From NCBI GenBank assembly GCA_019321725.1, contig CM033106.1, positions 15,350,551-15,414,550 of the forward strand: DNA of 64,000 nucleotides, given 5' to 3'. Position 1 is the first letter of the stretch. Every line of letters starts with the position of its first letter. Both the position numbers and the translations under genes were made by a program. The stretch comes from Paulownia fortunei. Lineage: Eukaryota > Streptophyta > Magnoliopsida > Lamiales > Paulowniaceae. The notes under the pieces are model-generated. The model saw nothing but the letters and a program-made list of their open reading frames with translations, had not been told where the DNA came from and searched no databases. Below, piece after piece: positions 1-11,522 of this stretch.

Positions 1-549
1 AAAACAGTTTGAAATTTTATTTTTAAACCTGCTTCTTTTCAATTAAAACAATTTAAAAATTTTGAATGAAGGGTTATCATGCTTTCAAAATACTTCTCTT
101 GGGAAAGATTGCAATTGTTGGAAGTAATCTTTGAAACTCTGTAAATAATTCCCAGTTATTTTCAATAAGAAATACTTACCTATAATTTCTTTCTGCATAT
201 TTTTTTCTTTTTCAAAAGCTTGTGATTTCTGCTCCAAAAAATTCTAAGGATTGTAACCTTAAAATTTAGTTTAGTGATCATAAGCTTTGTATACTAGAGG
301 TTAAATTTTTTGAGAACTAATTACATCTTAGTGGAAGAAATTAATACCTTAAAGAATAACATATTTAAACGTATGCCTAGTCTATGCAATACATTATAAT
401 TCATAGTTACTCCAGAATTATCTATACTTATATCAATTTTCTTCAATAATTTTAAGGTATTAAATTTTTCTACAATAGAGTCTGTTTTGGTCAAGGCACA
501 GTTGCATGATGGAGACAAACTAGAATGGTTAAACGGGCTGAAGTACAAA
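1..549. other. Unclassified AT-rich stretch
   Basis: No gene, LTR end or primer-binding site recognised. Short open frames here look like chance. It lies directly upstream of a copia gag relic in the same orientation order, so it may be the decayed leader of that element, but nothing in the sequence proves it. Confidence 0.4.
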
Positions 550-1095
550 TACTAGAGTTTGAAGATGGAATACCTTTTAACAATTGCAAAGATGTTCTAT
601 GTGCTGTTTGAACAATGTCCAGCAGAGGTGACCAATCCGAGGGTAAAAAAGCACAAAAGTAGAGGCTACAGAAAATGTTAACAGGTGGAAGGATGATGAC
701 TTTATTTGCTATTTCACCATCCTCAAGTCCTTGAACAACACAATGTTTAACATCTTTCATGTTCACAAAGCTGCTGTAGAAATTTGGAATGCTACTAAGA
801 AGAGATATGTTAATGACGATGCTGGAATAAATCATTCCTAGTGAACAAGTATGTGGAATACAAGATGATGGATTCTAAGCTTGTCATTGATCAAGTAAAT
901 GAACTCAATGACATATATAATAGAATATACTAATGCGAGTGAACCTATTTCTGAGACCTTTCAAGTTTTTACTATCATTAGTAAACTTCTCTCTTTTATG
1001 GAAAGATTCCAAAAGAAATTAAAGCACAAGAAAAAGTCCATTTCTTTAGACAAACTTCTTCAAGGCCTCCAAATTGGGACTAAAAGTAGATGACT
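550..1095 (+). pseudogene. Ty1/copia Gag (UBN2-type) relic
   Basis: Conceptual translation in shifting frames gives the typical order of a plant copia Gag: a stretch with FEQCPAEVTNP (about 628-663), then WKDDDFICYFTILKSLNN (about 693-740), AVEIWNATKKRY (about 775-810), YKMMDSKLVIDQVNEL (about 860-905), then ETFQVFTIISKL and KKLKHKKKSISL up to 1090. In plant copia elements this region forms the nucleocapsid-like particle that packages element RNA. It is broken by stop codons and at least two frameshifts, and I see no zinc knuckle, protease or later pol behind it. The following sequence switches to a Tat-like LTR near 1100, so this is a truncated fragment. Its Gag differs from the one at 17347-17840, so it probably belongs to another copia family. 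The domain call is firm; the end points are approximate. Confidence 0.8.
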
Positions 1096-1099
1096 CCCA

Positions 1100-2829
1100 A
1101 AACGGTGGTAACAAAACTGCAAGTCCATGGTGTCAACAGGTAATGAAGAGTGAGTAGAGCATTGTATCCCTAGAGAGTGTATGTATAAGTACCAAATATA
1201 TACTACATATGCTATATTTGACCGAATGATTGTAATGGTGAATGAATTAAAATGCGACAACTACTAAAATTAACAAAAGTAACTAAAACCCAAGGAGACT
1301 AGGGGATTGAATTTAATACTAAGGAGAGTCAAGATATTGGATTGCTATTCTATTGCATTGTGAATTCTTATAAGCTAGTGATTAGGATTGATATTGAATT
1401 GTGTGGTAGTGAGAACTCCAATTTTATATGATCCTATTTTCCAAGATGTACCACACCTATTACTAGAAAGCAACCGATATGTTCCTATACAAGTTAAGCT
1501 ATCTAATAATGCATTAGGCTTCATGATTTTCTCTAACTTTCGACGATCAAGTTTATAACTTTTGCGTGTGCTAACTCCTATATTCCTATAGTGACCTAAC
1601 CCACGACATACACTACATGAGCATTTGTTGTGACACTACCTCCCGATCTTAATCACAACAATAATGATCATCTCAAACTGGCCAAATTTCAAGAAACATT
1701 AAATGCATAGTGCATGCTCATCACAAATCAATATTCATCTAAATCATATACAAATTAACAACTTACAACTTCATAGAAATAACTTTCAAAACCTTGATAA
1801 AAGTAAATTAGTTCATATTGAAATTAAGCAAGCACCAAGTGTTTCCTAACATCATGATTCTTATAAATTTCTCAAAACTAAACAAAATAAAAGAAGAAAT
1901 TAAAGTAGAAGATTACAACCACTAAGTGATTCTTCGCTTCTCCTTCAAAATCTTCAATACCCAATGAAACTCTTCCTCTTCTTGTCTTCAAATCCCAAGC
2001 TCCTTGGTGAATTGGTAATGGATGTGTCTGTTCTAAGTGTGGTGTATGAAAAAATATGGAGAAATGTGTGTTTTGGGTAGAGAAGAAATGTATGCGATAA
2101 TTTAGATGTAGAGTGTATGTAGGGTGATAAATAGTGTGTTATATGTTGTGTATATCTCATTTGTAATTGTGTGTATATAGTGCATAATAGAGTGCCACAT
2201 AGTGTATGAGGGTGTAGTGGTGTATAACAAGAAAGATTCTATGCATGGATTAGATTACCACTTGTCTCTCAAAATTTCGCATATATTTTTTTCCATTTCT
2301 GGACTACTGGTGCTGCAGCACCGAGGTTAGGCGCTATAGTACCAAATGCTCTATTTCTCAGGCATCGTGATGCCAAAAGTGGGGGTATCATGGTGCCTCC
2401 AAATCCTTTAGCTACTGCCCAATTTTAGCCCCTCGTGCCGCAGCGCAAGATTGGGGGGTGTCATAATGCGAGACTATTCTGAATTACACTATTCATCATC
2501 TTTCAACTAATTTTTCACCTCTTTGTATGCCGAACTAGCTTTTGTTGTCTTCATATGAATTGTATTCCTATCTCTTCACTTTCTATATCTTCATGAATGA
2601 ACTTAATATCACTTTTTGGAAAGCGTTATGCTTAAAATACGAAAATTGCACATTTGAAAGTTTCTGCTGACTTTTTAACCAATTTCCCATCTTTCACTCT
2701 ATTTCTTCAATTCTTAATTCCTACACACAATTTTCAAAAAATAAAGCACAATTTTATCAATTGTAAGGCAAAAAATGTGCAATTGTGCTCATGGAGGTGT
2801 CAGAAACGTCATACTTTATGAGCCTGTCA
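1100..2829 (-). mobile_element. Tat/Athila-like gypsy LTR, copy 1 (3' LTR)
   Basis: Read on the minus strand, the LTR starts TGACAGGCTCATAAAG at 2829, directly after a purine-rich tract, and ends near 1100-1120 in a block with cttgcagt. The same sequence recurs at 18590-20108, including the block around 1341-1500 that matches 18790-18940, so it is a dispersed repeat. The GC-rich part around 2305-2465 holds short palindromes such as gtgctgcagcac. I infer gypsy Tat/Athila from the order LTR, purine tract and 3' region and from general resemblance to plant repeats. No coding domain is attached, so the superfamily call is indirect. Confidence 0.6.
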
Positions 2830-2843
2830 ACTACCCCCATGCT
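2830..2843 (-). other. Polypurine tract of Tat copy 1
   Basis: The minus strand reads agcatgggggtagt immediately before the LTR start. Retrotransposons use such a purine run to prime plus-strand synthesis. The matching site in copy 2 is at 20109-20122. Confidence 0.6.
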
Positions 2844-4690
2844 AAACTTACCTTTTGCTTGTCCTTGAGCAAAACTAAAATCAAACAATCATAGGCTCAT
2901 ACTTTGATCATGAATTACTAAGCTTGATCAACCAATTCAAATGCCTCATTAATCTTTATTGCACATGAATTCAAAGGTTAGTCATAAAGCTAGTTGAATG
3001 ACACTACAAAACTTGTACTTCATTAATCTAGTCATGAATTCAAAACGTGTGTTGGTGAAGTATCAAGCTCAAGTTTCATGTATGCATTTTAGGGTTGAAT
3101 CTCACAACCAAATGACTCTCATGATCTAAGCAAAAAAGTTCTAGATGTTCAATAGTCTTGCTTTTCATACAACTTCTACGCTAATGTAGACACTTGCAAA
3201 CTTAGATAAAAAGGACTTCAATAAGCTTGTAACATAGAGGTTAGGTATTGACTTACAAACAAAGGGCAAGGATAAATAATGTAAGAGAGCATAAAGCATT
3301 ACACATAAAATTTCACTCTCCTCCTTTCTTTTCTCTTTCCCAATTCTCTTCATTTTTCCTAAGGGATTCACGCTCTTTTTTTTTTCAACAACTTTATTTT
3401 TTATTTTATTTTATTTTCTTTTACTCCTTTTCTTTTTCATAATTTTTTTCTTTTCCCTTTTTTCTTCTCTGTCTTTTTTTTCATGAATCCTGAGGCTTCA
3501 TTTCTTGTTCTTTTGCTTTCACAACCTCCAAACTTATTTATTTTCATCAACATGAGTTGTTATTTATTTCTTGCATATTTTCCCTGCTCATACCCCTAAA
3601 ATCATTCCTTCATACCCTCCATATATCTTCATATGACCCCTTGATAAGATTTTGCACAAAATATCACATCTTAAGCTCTCTTATGGACAATCATTAGTTT
3701 TTTTGGGCTGTAAAGGGTAGGTGTAGTGAGCTTCAAGAAATGAAATCGAATGTGGTCATTCATATGCACTGGACATACCATTCTTTGAAAAAGACTCAAA
3801 GGGTAACTAGTGAATACAAATGTAATCATGGTAGGCTTGAAAGGCACAAACAATTTAAAGACGACCTAAATCATTTCCAAGTTTTCTAATTATCTAGGAT
3901 TTCACCTCAAAGAGTAATCAAGCAAGTTCTAGAATACCACAAAATAACCAATACAACTCATTGGAAGCAAAATCCAACAAGTAGCAAGTAATTCACAAGA
4001 TTTCAACACAATGTGCTCAATGAAAATTCATCATTCATGACAAAGATCAAATACACACAAAAATCACCTGCAAAAGACTAACAATCTTTATTTCCTCTAA
4101 ACTCTCTACAATATTAATTAGTATCATCATTGGCAATCGATAATCAAGTTGTTCATTCAATCACAAAGCTTGAACTCAACTAAGTTTGTCAACAAAGAAT
4201 GCTTGATCTAAGACTTTCATTACACAACATATATCATTCATATATAAAGCTTCAATAAAAAAAAAAAAAAATAGCTCAATTTTTCTCACATAAAGCTCAA
4301 ACACACAAAATACAAATCACATTCCCAACTTTAAAATTAACATTGTCCTCAATGTTTAAAGAATTAAAACACATAAGAAGGGAAAATAAGAAACTCTCAT
4401 TTCCAATTGATGATGTACTTGGAGTCTATGGGAGATTCACACATATCACAAAAGAGATTGCTCATCTACAGAAAAAAAATAGACATGAAAGCATATAGGA
4501 GAAATCAATGAAAGTGAGAACACAAACATAAACAAAACAATGGAATAGCTAAACAAAATAAACTAAATATGCTAAATCTAGAAAGGGAACATACTTAAAA
4601 AACTAACTAAGAAATTATTTAAAAGCAATGGAAACAAAGGGGTTGGGTTGTCTCCTAAGAAGCTCTTGGTTTATAGTCGTCAGCACGACT
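2844..4690 (-). mobile_element. 3' untranslated region of a Tat/Athila-like element, copy 1
   Basis: Noncoding. Begins with ttgcttgtccttgagcaaa (plus strand), a block often seen next to the polypurine tract in plant gypsy Tat elements, and ends near 4640-4690 with a block (gggttgtctcctaagaag) that resembles the region downstream of integrase in Athila elements. The part up to about 3812 is shared with 20120-21028. It holds a pyrimidine tract (3374-3481) and a poly-A run at about 4257-4271. No pol coding sequence follows on the right, so the element is truncated there. Confidence 0.5.
3374..3481 (+). repeat. Pyrimidine-rich tract
   Basis: About 108 bases almost free of G and dominated by T with some C. 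The open frame through it (FFFQQLYFLFYF type) is a composition artefact. A homologous tract lies at 20631-20700 in copy 2, so it is a conserved part of the repeat rather than a random microsatellite. On the element's own strand it is a purine tract. Confidence 0.8.
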
Positions 4691-5152
4691 ATCTTCTTTG
4701 CTTATCCTAGATCCAAAAATAAGTATTTATCATGTCATGCCTTTGTGTGCTCTAAGAGTGTAGGTGATCCTTTCGAATAGATAAGACGAGGATGATCTGG
4801 AGTAGTATCAAAGGTCTTTTGGACATCAACAAGTGTATTCCCTATTACCCGAAAGGTTTTCTAAACATGGTAAAGATATACCTATCTTTTTCTATATTAA
4901 AGATGAAAAAAACTATAGAGCACATGAATTGGTCACAATTCCCAAGTATATCTTTAGTCACCGTAGTAGGCCTTGCTTCATCTAACATGCTTCTTGAAAT
5001 TAGACAATGATATTGAATTAATGTTTAAATTTAGATCACATAATGCTATTTCACAAGTACAGTCTCCAATTGAATAAGGGATAATGAAACTCCTTGAATT
5101 GGTAAGCACTTTTCAATGGTCTCACTCTCCTCTAATTATTATTGTGAGAGGA
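4691..5152. other. Unclassified stretch between two gypsy pieces
   Basis: The longest frame (4792-5010 plus, 72 codons) matches no family I recognise and has no copy elsewhere in the window that I noticed. It may be further interior of the Tat element on the left. Nothing firmer can be said. Confidence 0.3.
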
Positions 5153-6732
5153 TGTTGATAAGTTGGTTTTATACCAACAATTCATATACCTTTTGATTAA
5201 CATTTGGTTTGTTTTCAACTATTTTTGTTACTTTTTATGCATTTAGTTTGAAATCTTGTAGGTAATGACAAAAGGAGAAGAAAATGGAAAGAAACCAAAA
5301 ACTTGGTTGAAATGTTGAAGAATCTGAATTGTGGTGCGACTGATGACAGTTTTTGTATTTCAATCATAACTCTTTGCTCAAATATCATTTTGATTTGATT
5401 CTTGAACCAATGAAAATAAAAGAGATAGATATATAACTTTTATGTACAAAATCCATTTCTATCGATCTTAATGAGAAAAACTAAGTTCAAGAGTCAGCAC
5501 TGGGCTGAAATTTTCTAGGATGACATATTTTGGTATTTTAGGCATAACTCTCTCCACAGAAGTCATATTTAGTTGATTAAAGTGCTACTAGAAAGTTAAG
5601 ACATAGAGATACAATTCATATAAAGACACTAAAAGCCATTTTAGCATAGAAAGTGATGAAAAATTAGTTGAAAGAGGCTACAAGCATTCCAGAGACTGAT
5701 TCTGGACAGCAAGTGCAGTGCCTAGGTGCTGTACACACTGTTTTGGATAGAATAGGCAGCGCCTAGGCGCTGACGGGCGGATAAGTAAGATTAAAATAGG
5801 ATTTTTTTCCCTTTTTAGGGCATTTTCCCATCTATTTTGAGAGATTCAAAGAGCCTCTAAATAGTTTTTATAGGGGAGAGGAGTGAGGAGAAGCGAAGAA
5901 ACAAGAAAGAACAGGGAGACTTGGAGAGAAGAAGACCATTCTTAGAGACAAGGGGAGTTTCAACCATTACTTTCACTTTACAAATTGGTGAACAATTTCC
6001 ATGTTCTTTCTTATGTATTTCTTGAAGTTATATTCATACATGATAAACTAAACTTTTCTTTATAAATGATGATGTAACTTTATTTGATCCTATGTTTTAA
6101 ATTCCAAACAATATTAATTCAAGTTATTCATTTTGTTTAGTATTGCATCTTGATTATTTAACTATTAATTGAGAGTGTTTGATGTATGAGATTCATTAAT
6201 TGAGAGAGGGAAGATTATACATGATCATAAAGATAACATAACCTAGGAATCATAGAGTTGAGAAGCTTATGAAACCTTTGAACTTTTAAAGAAGAATTCA
6301 TTGGACTTTTGTAGAGTTTTATTCTTGAGTTTTTATAGAGATATTGAAATTCATATTAAAACTCACAATCAATTCGGTACTCGAGAGAGGGAATTGATGA
6401 GCTTAGGAATTCTTAACTTATATGTTTGTTGACTTAAATTAGTATGTTTTTTAAGGAAGAACAAGGTGATAATTAGGTGATTCATTTCTTAAGAATTTCT
6501 TGTTCATAAGGTGTTTATTGTATTACTTCTAAGAACTCACTCTTGTCTTTTGCAATTTTTATATTCTACTTTGTTTAATCATCACTTGTTTTTCTATATA
6601 AAACTGGGACAATTTGAACTACGGTACTTGATGCAATTTTTAATTACAATCCCTATGAATACGATACTTAACTCATCGTTGAATTAAAAGCTAACACCGT
6701 GAACTTGCGGGTTGCAAAATATTTCACGAACA
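5153..6732 (+). mobile_element. Athila-like gypsy 5' LTR
   Basis: Starts TGTTGATAAGTTGG at 5153 and ends near 6732 in ttcacgaaca, a few bases before a tRNA-Asp primer site, so this is a 5' LTR of roughly 1.6 kb. The terminal block gtgaacttgcgggttgca (about 6698-6715) resembles the ends of the Tat LTRs at 1100 and 18590. It carries two GC-rich palindromes around 5717-5771. No target-site duplication could be checked because no 3' LTR is in the window. Confidence 0.6.
5758..5771. repeat. Perfect 14-bp palindrome in Athila-like LTR
   Basis: agcgcctaggcgct is its own reverse complement. A near-copy, agtgcctaggtgct, lies at about 5718-5731. Both are GC-rich islands in AT-rich DNA. Confidence 0.8.
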
Positions 6733-6738
6733 AGTTTT

Positions 6739-6757
6739 TGACACTGTTGTCAGGGAT
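6739..6757 (+). other. Primer-binding site, tRNA-Asp type (decayed)
   Basis: tgacactgttgtcagggat aligns without gaps to the complement of the plant tRNA-Asp 3' end, TGGCGCCGTTGCCGGGGAT. The five differences are all C-to-T or G-to-A. Athila/Tat gypsy elements commonly use this primer. It lies between the LTR end and gag, as expected. Confidence 0.8.
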
Positions 6758-6878
6758 TGTTTTTATCATAATTACATTAATATTGTTATGACTTAGTCTT
6801 GATTTTTGTTTAGAATGTTTTTACTTTCTTCCCATATTTTGATATTGTTTTGCCTTGTATTGGATTATATATATTTGT

Positions 6879-8055
6879 ATGCATAAGGCTAGGAGTCTTA
6901 ACCTGGGTTATTTTGATCCAAAAATTGAGCGAATTCTTCGAGCTATTAGAGCAGCAAAAAGAGTTGACAATCAAACCTTGGGGGATAACATCAATAATGC
7001 TAATGTGAACGCTAATCTTCCATTGCAACAACCACCACCACAGCGAGCTATTCGGGACTATTTTCAACCAACCATGAACCAAAACTACTCTAGGATAACT
7101 TGAAAATCGATCAATGCTAATAATTTTAAACTTAAACCAGCTCTCATTAGCATGGTGTAACAAAACCAATTTGGGGGAAGTGCGGTGGAGGATCCTAATA
7201 TATACTTAGCCATGTTTTTGGAGATTTGTAACACCATGAAAATGAATGGAGTGCCCGATGATGGCATTAGACTTTGCTTATTTTCATTCTCACTCCAAGA
7301 CAAAGCTAGGCTATGGTTACAATTTTTTGCACCATGTAGCATACCGAGTTGGAATGACTTGTTACAAAAATTCCTTATTAAGTACTTTCCACCAAGCAAG
7401 ACACTTCAACTCAAGAGTGAGATAGCCCAATTCCTACAACAAGACACTATATGAATCTTGGGAGATGTTTAAAGATTTTCTAAGAAGGTATCCTTAACAT
7501 GGTTATGAGGATTGGCAGCAGGTACAATACTTCTATAATGGTTTGAACGGGTAAACTTGAGCCATAATAGACGCTGCCACAGGTGGGACTTTGATGTCTA
7601 AGGCTACAAATAACGCCCATATTTTGTTGGAGAAGATGGCTACTAATAGTTATCAATGGCCTTCCGAGAGGTCTTCCATTAAAAAGGTTGTCGGTGTTCT
7701 TATGGTAGATTCATTTACACAATTAGCTGCAAAGTTTCTGCTCTTTCTAACCAAATTGCAGCTTGGACTTTTAATGGAGCTTCTCAAGAAATGGACTCCA
7801 TGGAATCTACTAGTAATTCATTTATGGAAACCAAAGGTAATGAGCAGGTAAACTTTGTCAATAATTATAATTTTTATTTCAGGGAAAATCAACTACCTAC
7901 TCACTACTATCTGGGGCTTAGAAATCATGAGAATTTTTCCTATACCAATATCAAAATGTGTTTCAACCCCCACCGGTTACAACAATCCACCAGATTCCAA
8001 TCTTCAAGTAGGTGAGAAAAAGGCATCTTTAGAGGATTTGATCAACACTTTCATT
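6879..8055 (+). pseudogene. Athila/Tat-like gypsy Gag relic
   Basis: ATG at 6879 opens a segment with LGYFDPKIERILRAIRAAK and a proline-rich linker (LPLQQPPPQRAIRDYFQP). After a stop at about 7101 the frame shifts into the Gag core at 7180-7454: EDPNIYLAMFLEICNTMK, then DDGIRLCLFSFSLQDKARLW, then LLQKFLIKYFPPSKTLQL. A further frame at 7591-7690 contains MSKATNNAHILLEKMA followed by SYQWPSERS, which marks the Gag C-terminal half of plant Athila/Tat elements. The role in the family is assembly of the virus-like particle. Stops and frameshifts break it into at least four pieces. The sequence changes to a Cop-A LTR near 8060, so protease and pol are missing. A start at 6855 in the same frame is possible, but 6879 better fits the conserved N-terminus. 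Confidence 0.85.
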
Positions 8056-8059
8056 GCCG

Positions 8060-8400
8060 TTGAGATTTGTGCATACAATGCAGGCTCAAAAGGAGGATGC
8101 CTTATTCTATAGGTATTAGTGTGAAGACACTAGTGCATGTATGTGGGTGCTTGTTGGAATAAGTACACTGAACAACCCCACCTGAAAATTCCTAATTGGA
8201 AATATTCTATTGTCGAATGAGAATTTTCTCATTACGATAGTACAAGAATTAGTCCTTGGACTTGAGGCACCATTGTAATCTTGTGCATGACATGTTGTAC
8301 TTTGATGTATTTTTTGATTGCATGACAATTACAAGGGGTTTATATTGGGTGTAACATCTTCATGTATGGAGATTAATAAGTGTTTAATTGATGACATCAT
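8060..8400 (+). mobile_element. Cop-A LTR internal fragment
   Basis: Matches the interior of plus-strand Cop-A LTRs, for example 15230-15520 and 56057-56380: gatgcatgctcg-like block, ggtgcttgttggaat, the ttttctcattacgatag block and ggtgtaacatcttcat. Neither LTR end is present. On the right it abuts a minus-strand Cop-A leader at about 8400, which marks a rearrangement junction. Confidence 0.75.
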
Positions 8401-9290
8401 AATATCATTTCGCAAGCATAAAAGCATTAAATAAAATCCGAAGCATGCATCTAATACATACTTAAATAAATGAATGATAATAAACTAGTCCTATGCGGTC
8501 CATTTGAGCCAAAAATGAACCTAAGGTTAGTCTAAAGGTAATAAAATGGAATAGAACCTATTTTATTACATAATTGTATCACATACAAACATGAGCCTTC
8601 TTTGGAACCTAATTTTTTATTCTCCTTTGCCTTCCAAAGAAAAAGAAAAACCTCACAATATATTCTACTCTCTTTATAGAAAATAAAATAACTTACATAG
8701 ATGAAATAAGAGGTTTGCATGCCCCATTTTAAAATCCAAAAATATCAAATAAAATCAATCATATTGATCCAATGACTCATGATCATCCCATACATGCTCA
8801 TAATTAACATCATATGTAATTATCAAAATATGTAAATTCACCAAATTGTTAAACGTAATTTTTTAATTTGGTATAATTTTTAATTGTTTGAAAAATAATT
8901 TTTCTTTGAAATATAATTTTTCAAAAATAATTAAAACTAACATTTAATTTTAATATTCCAGAAAAAAAAATAGACCCAGAACAACACGATGAGCAGCCCC
9001 ATTGCTACACATCGGGCGCTCGATACCGCTGTCGGGTGCCGGTGCGCATGCCAGCACCCGCTGTCGGGTGCCTACGCGTGTAGCTGTTCGGTGTTTGACA
9101 CTCGACGACCCATTTCATCACCTTTTTTATTTTATTTTCATATTTAAATAATTTAAATAAGCAATTCAAATTATTCCAATTAAAAATTTCTAAAAATATG
9201 CAAAATTAAATTTTACATAATTAACATAAATTTAAATAATTTAAAATCATGCATTCATAAATCCGAAATTCATTGAATAAGCAAAATCGT
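8401..9290 (-). mobile_element. Cop-A leader (between primer site and gag)
   Basis: Noncoding. Homologous to 18480-18589, 33497-34720, 44650-45560 and 48250-49298 and to the plus-strand leaders at 21550 and 57663. It includes the catgcatctaatacat block and a GC-rich island at 8985-9115. Gag is absent on the left because the fragment meets an LTR piece there. Confidence 0.75.
8985..9115 (-). repeat. GC-rich block of the Cop-A leader, copy 1
   Basis: A GC-rich island inside AT-rich DNA, with repeated tcgggtgc(c) and gcacccg words. It occupies the same leader position as the blocks at 21715-21825, 34010-34345, 48790-49165 and 57830-57955, but the sequences differ between copies. Confidence 0.75.
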
Positions 9291-9303
9291 GGCCTTGATA
9301 CCA
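9291..9303 (-). other. Primer-binding site, initiator tRNA-Met type
   Basis: The minus strand reads tggtatcaaggcc directly inside the LTR end, matching the common plant copia site TGGTATCAGAGC(C). Confidence 0.8.
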
Positions 9304-9304
9304 T

Positions 9305-11522
9305 TGTTGGGTTCGCTATAATCACAGGGGTATACGCAACGGAAAATTAAATTTTTTATCAAACATAAATTTAACCCCTTTGATTTGAAAGTGATTTTAA
9401 CTATCGCGCTTATTCAAGTGAATTATAAATAAATATTAATTCGGATTGCACCTTTCGTGTACTTCAATTATTGTAAGGAATGAAGCAATCAATTGTTAAT
9501 CCTAGACTATCAGAACTCGCAGGGATCCAAGTGTTTCTCCTCTATTAGGTCTACAATATGGAAGAACAACACCAATCAAAAGAATTTGCTACTATCCTTT
9601 TAATTGTTTACTAATCCAGAACTGGAGTAAATTTTCAATAATAATAAAGATTGATTCTTTAAATTTTTGAAACAATAATATGAAGAGAATAATAAGAAAC
9701 TTATTTTCTTTTTCTTTCTTTTCTTTTCTTGGAGAGTAAAATAGAAGACTTTAAATAAAATAATTTTTGCTCAAATTTTCTGAATTGATTATGTAATTTT
9801 CATCCCTCATATATATAGGGCTGAAAATTTTAATCCCTTTCCAACTCTTGGAAATTTTTTCAATTTTGAACTAATTCAAAACCTTATCTTGGAAGGATTC
9901 CAAATCTTCCAAAAACTCTTCTCTTTTCTCTCTTCTATTGTATATAGACTAATTTAATACTACTACATTAATCATCAAAATTGTCTACATACATTGTTAC
10001 TATTAATTTGAACTCTTCAAATAATATCAAGATAGATATATATCATATATATACTATAATAATATTTATATATAAATTAAATCTTAGTGGCCGATTTTAT
10101 CCCATAAAATTGGTCACTGTATTTATTTATCTATAAATATATTAATTAAATAAATCATATTTATTTAATTTATTCTCTTCATATTTTAGTAGGTTTCTTA
10201 AGTGATCCACATTAATTTTGAATTTGGACTAAAAAAACTACAAATCAATCCAATTGATTCAATTCCAATTTAATCAATCCAATTGATTAGTTTAATTTAC
10301 TCTAATTAGGCTTCCTAATCAAATTAAATAATTTAATTATTAATTGAATAGTTTAATTTAACCATTAAATTAAATAGAACCCTTAATTAATTAATACATC
10401 AATATTAATTAATTAATTTTCAACCATTGAATAAATTCTAAAATTTAGAAATGTTACTTTCCATAAAGATGTGTGACCCTATTAAGTTCACTACTAAGCT
10501 AGTAGTGGGTTTGCAATATTTACAACTTATGAATAACAATTATTCTAATTAATTAATTCAATTAATTAATCTGCTTGAAATCAATTCCTTAATTCCAAGA
10601 ACCTCACTATCTATGAAAACACTAGCAAGTAATCATGACAAACTAGTCTTAGGTGAAATAGTGAGTAAACCTATTTTAGTTGCGAGTACTATACACATAC
10701 TGTCCTTTTGGCAACTAATCTCTCGATTGAATCTATGGCATGGATTATAAATTGAAACCCTAAATGATTCAATAACTGTGATCCCATTTCAAGTTTCAAT
10801 AATTTTTGATAAATCACGATTCATCTTGCCTTGGCCAAGGTCTTTTGATCACAAACTATGAAAAATACAGGAGATTCCATTGTTTAAAAAAGACAAGTGT
10901 CGAATTCTATATTGGCCATTGACAAACCTCCATGCACATCAGTGCAACACCTAACATACCCCATTTGTTATTGTTAAGCAATCAGAAGATATATCAAAGT
11001 GTTGTAGGATGCACACAAGGCTACCATCGTGTCTCAAGTTTAAGGACTAGTCATGTATTATCGCAACATAGAAATTCTTGTTTCAACAGGCAAAGTCTCC
11101 AACTAAGAATTTCTTATGGGCCATGTTCGGTGTACTTGTTCCCTAACCAGCACCTACATACATGCACTTATGTCTCTATGCTAATGCCAATAGAATATGA
11201 CATCCTCGTCTCATTAGCATGCATCATATGTGCGAGTCTTATTGAGCTATTTGATGTCCCATCTCAAAAAACTCTCGACTTTGAATTTATTTAAGACAAA
11301 GCCTTAGAGGCATGTTCCATGATTGCCATCATATGCGCGACCATGCCCTATAGCTAAATTTGGTCTAAGGATTTTATCTAATGTACAGAAATAAAAGATG
11401 CAAGACATAAGATAAAGAAAATGCCTTTTTATTAATATGATTCCTAATAAGATTGTCTTTACAAAAGCAAAAGAGTATAATACACCAAATCCAATTGGGG
11501 CGTTAGGCATCCTACTCTAGCA
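9305..11522 (-). mobile_element. Full Cop-A 5' LTR (2.2 kb)
   Basis: On the minus strand it runs from TGCTAGAGTAGGATGCC at 11522 to GCGAACCCAACA at 9305, with the primer site next to it. It contains all blocks seen in other copies: the opening segment with genus-wide conserved ggacat/gatgtc words, the AATTAATTAA-rich zone (10120-10450), a TATA-like box near 9809, and the AG-rich start of U5. The short frames 10932-11294 and 11304-11510 are LTR sequence, not genes. No matching 3' LTR or target duplication was found. Confidence 0.85.
9808..9818 (-). promoter_or_regulatory. TATA-like box of Cop-A LTR
   Basis: The minus strand reads ctatatatatg. Similar boxes occupy the same LTR position at 32978-32985 and 57440-57448, so it is a likely core promoter element. 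Confidence 0.5.

Noticed and set aside
10120..10450. Dense AATTAATTAA words considered as a satellite or matrix-attachment region
   Set aside because: The same zone is in every Cop-A LTR (15880-16340, 35560-35720, 50210-50440, 60240-60560), so it is an LTR component and not an independent feature.
10932..11510. Open frames of 120 and 68 codons that might be a small gene pair
   Set aside because: Both lie in a full Cop-A LTR. Shifted versions appear in the other LTRs at 8116, 15174 and 55991.
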